Source: Paracoccaceae bacterium
GTDB taxonomy: Bacteria; Pseudomonadota; Alphaproteobacteria; Rhodobacterales; Rhodobacteraceae
Length of the DNA: 64,000 bases
Direction of reading: 5' to 3'
Assembly: GCA_022448245.1 (NCBI GenBank)
Contig: JAKVCO010000001.1
Location: 62,001-126,000 of the forward strand
This document shows, in pieces, positions 62,169 through 64,000 of this stretch. Numbering within the stretch: position 1 is the stretch's first letter; every line of letters begins with the position of its first letter. The position numbers and the translations under genes are program-made. Under the pieces are notes generated by a model, which had not been told where the DNA came from, made no database searches, and was given only the letters and a program-made list of their open reading frames with translations.

Positions 62169-63829
62169 GCGAGCGATTGATTTACCTGCCCCTCGGCGGC
62201 GCCGGCGAGGTAGGGATGAACTGTTACGTGTATGGCTATGGCCCGCAGGATGCCGAACGGCTGATCGTGGTCGATTTGGGTGTGACCTTCCCGGACATGG
62301 ATGGCAGCCCCGGAGTTGATCTGATCCTGCCTGACCTTGCCTGGCTCGAAGAGCGTAAGGCGATGATCGACGGCGTCTTCATCACGCACGCGCATGAGGA
62401 TCACGTGGGCGCTGTTGGCCACACGTTCGAGAAACTCGGCGCGCCGATCTTCACCCGTGCGTTCACGGCCAATATCGCCCGTCGCAAACTGGAAGAGTTC
62501 GGCATCGGGCCTGAGGCCGTCACCACCGTGTCGCGATATCCCGAGGTGGTCGAGGTTGGCCCCTTCAAGGTAAGCTTCGTGCCGGTATCGCATTCGATCC
62601 CCGAAAGCTCCGGCCTTCTGATCGAAACGCCAGCTGGGCGCGTCTTCCACACGGGCGATTTCAAACTGGATGAGACGCCCGGCGTGGGTGAACCGTTTGA
62701 GCCTGCGCTTTTTGAAGACATCGCCAAAGGCGGGATCAAAGCGCTAATCTGCGACAGCACGAATGTCTTCACCCGCAAGGAAGGTCGCTCGGAGGCCACC
62801 GTGGGCCCGGAGATCGAGGCGCTCGTCAGCGAGGCGGAAGGCATGGTCGTGGCCACGACGTTTGCCTCGAACATCGCACGCGTCAAAACGCTCGCAGAGG
62901 CGGGCGAACGGGCAGGGCGATCTGTCTGTCTACTGGGCCGTGCCATGCGCCGCATGGTCGAGGCAGGGATCGAGACCGGCGTTCTCACTGACTTCCCGAA
63001 TGTGGTGAGCCCGGAAAAAGCACAAGACATTCCACGCGGGAACCTGATGCTGCTCGTGACGGGATCGCAAGGCGAACGCCGCGCGGCCTCTGCACAGCTT
63101 GCCAACGGTAAATACCGTGGGCTGCAGATGAAAGAAGGGGATACGTTCCTCTTCTCATCCAAAACGATCCCCGGCAACGAGCGTGGCGTGATCCGTGTGA
63201 TCAACGCCTTCTCCGAGATGGGCGTCGACGTTGTCGATGAACATAGCGGCGGGCATTACCACGTCTCTGGCCACGCGAACCGACCTGACCTTGAGCGTAT
63301 GCACGCGCTGCTCGAGCCGCAGTTCATCGTGCCCATGCACGGCGAACACCGTCACCTGCGCGAACACGCCAAAGTGGCCGAAGCCGGTGGCCGGGCGAGC
63401 GTCGTGGCAGTGAACGGCACGATGGTTGACCTCGCAGGCAATGCGCCGCGTGTGGTGGGATACGTGGAGACGGGGCGCACCTATCTCGATGGCTCCACCC
63501 AGATCGGCGCGCTAGATGGCGTGGTCCGCGACCGCATCCGCATGGCCTTGAATGGCCACGTGATGGTCAGCGTGATACTGGAAGATGACGAACCCGTGGG
63601 CGAGCCGTGGTGCGAGGTCATGGGCCTTGCCGAGACGGGATCGTCCAACGCGCCGCTCATCGATGTGCTCGAAGAGGATCTGAACCAGTTCATGATGCGT
63701 GCTTCCGCCAAAACACTCCGCGATGACGGCAAGCTCGAAGAAGAGCTGCGCCGCATCACCCGCCACACAACACAATCTGAGCTCGGCAAAAAGCCAGAGG
63801 TCACGGTCGTTCTGTCGAGGCTTGGCTGA
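62165..63829 (+). CDS. rnj: Ribonuclease J
   Basis: A 554-residue metallo-beta-lactamase/beta-CASP RNase with 5' exonuclease and endonuclease activity in RNA turnover. LPLGGAGEVGMNCYVY starts the fold, FITHAHEDHVGAV near 73 supplies the two-metal site (HxHxDH), and HTGDFKLDETP and SGHANRPDLERMHALLEPQF follow. The C-terminal domain is present. The start is GTG 62165, coupled to the coaX stop by a four-base overlap. Confidence 0.95.
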   Translation: MSERLIYLPLGGAGEVGMNCYVYGYGPQDAERLIVVDLGVTFPDMDGSPGVDLILPDLAWLEERKAMIDGVFITHAHEDHVGAVGHTFEKLGAPIFTRAFTANIARRKLEEFGIGPEAVTTVSRYPEVVEVGPFKVSFVPVSHSIPESSGLLIETPAGRVFHTGDFKLDETPGVGEPFEPALFEDIAKGGIKALICDSTNVFTRKEGRSEATVGPEIEALVSEAEGMVVATTFASNIARVKTLAEAGERAGRSVCLLGRAMRRMVEAGIETGVLTDFPNVVSPEKAQDIPRGNLMLLVTGSQGERRAASAQLANGKYRGLQMKEGDTFLFSSKTIPGNERGVIRVINAFSEMGVDVVDEHSGGHYHVSGHANRPDLERMHALLEPQFIVPMHGEHRHLREHAKVAEAGGRASVVAVNGTMVDLAGNAPRVVGYVETGRTYLDGSTQIGALDGVVRDRIRMALNGHVMVSVILEDDEPVGEPWCEVMGLAETGSSNAPLIDVLEEDLNQFMMRASAKTLRDDGKLEEELRRITRHTTQSELGKKPEVTVVLSRLG

Positions 63830-64000
63830 TGCGCGGGGCAGGTGGCAGCGATGGCGGCACGGGCCAGTTTCTTCTGGGGCTGGCGATGATGGTGGCGGGC
63901 GGTTATCTGCTACTCAACTCGATCATCATCCGCCCGCAATTCGGGCTTGGCATGGGCCTCTTCCGCATGGGCGGTGTACAGGTGACGACGGGGATGGTGC
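63829..64000 (+). CDS. Membrane protein of unknown function, truncated by the window end
   Basis: The ATG shares one base with the rnj stop (TGATG). The visible 57 residues contain a Gly-rich start (RGAGGSDGGTGQF), one hydrophobic helix (LLGLAMMVAGGYLLLNSIII) and RPQFGLGMGLFRMGG. Coupling to rnj suggests a conserved downstream gene. The product cannot be identified from this fragment. Confidence 0.6.
   Translation, partial: MRGAGGSDGGTGQFLLGLAMMVAGGYLLLNSIIIRPQFGLGMGLFRMGGVQVTTGMV

Noticed and set aside
1-64000. tRNA, rRNA, insertion sequences, integrase attachment sites
   Set aside because: Intergenic regions were read for cloverleaf-like segments and for transposase or integrase genes. 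None was recognised, although a proper tRNA scan was not possible.

Overview
The window is about 64 kb of GC-rich, densely coding chromosome. It most likely comes from an alphaproteobacterium of the Rhodobacteraceae (Roseobacter group). The evidence is gene content and order: pntAB, the leucine-degradation operon, the block of small genes typical of the Rhodobacteraceae complex I operon, and the birA-coaX-rnj block. No rRNA, tRNA, CRISPR array, prophage or insertion sequence was recognised. No gene-free stretch exceeds 300 bases.

Layout. 0-5 kb: membrane-anchored M20 peptidase, acyltransferase, PepN. 5.2-8.1 kb: VOC protein with a WYL-type regulator broken by an in-frame stop, then a photolyase-family gene with a DUF2256 zinc-ribbon partner. 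8.2-12.3 kb: malate synthase G with GlcG, a DinB-like protein and a glutamine-amidotransferase-like hydrolase. 12.3-15.9 kb: a large RTX-Hint protein, an SDR and a methyltransferase-like membrane protein. 16-19.2 kb: pntA-pntB with a clear terminator. 19.3-25.6 kb: an unidentified tail-anchored protein, a DUF3422 protein, a frameshifted sulfotransferase, a DDAH/arginine-deiminase-like enzyme, an L,D-transpeptidase, a small lipoprotein and an NTF2-like protein. 25.6-33.8 kb: a peptide ABC transporter split into two divergent units, with two soluble M20 hydrolases. 33.8-43 kb: WaaA, MoaA, a lipoprotein, GlmU-GlmS, a HAD phosphatase, MmgE/PrpD and a DegT-family aminotransferase.

43.2-52.9 kb is a leucine/isovalerate catabolic operon: isovaleryl-CoA dehydrogenase, both methylcrotonyl-CoA carboxylase subunits, HMG-CoA lyase, an enoyl-CoA hydratase and a GST. 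Six small genes are embedded in it, almost all joined by stop/start overlaps. A near-consensus promoter with a perfect palindromic operator precedes it. A strong hairpin whose loop encodes a G-quadruplex motif follows it.

54.8-60.7 kb is the most striking region. In Rhodobacteraceae the nuo (complex I) operon carries characteristic small accessory genes between its core subunit genes and is followed by birA-coaX-rnj. Here the accessory genes remain in the same order: HhH domain, DUF5337-like, two DUF5333-like, lipoprotein. NuoL-like and NuoM-like genes and birA-coaX-rnj follow, but nuoA-K and nuoN are absent. The NuoL-like protein has lost its key charged channel residues, and the NuoM-like protein has lost two of four. 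This looks like a hollowed-out complex I locus whose surviving membrane genes are still open. Whether a full complex I exists elsewhere cannot be seen from here.
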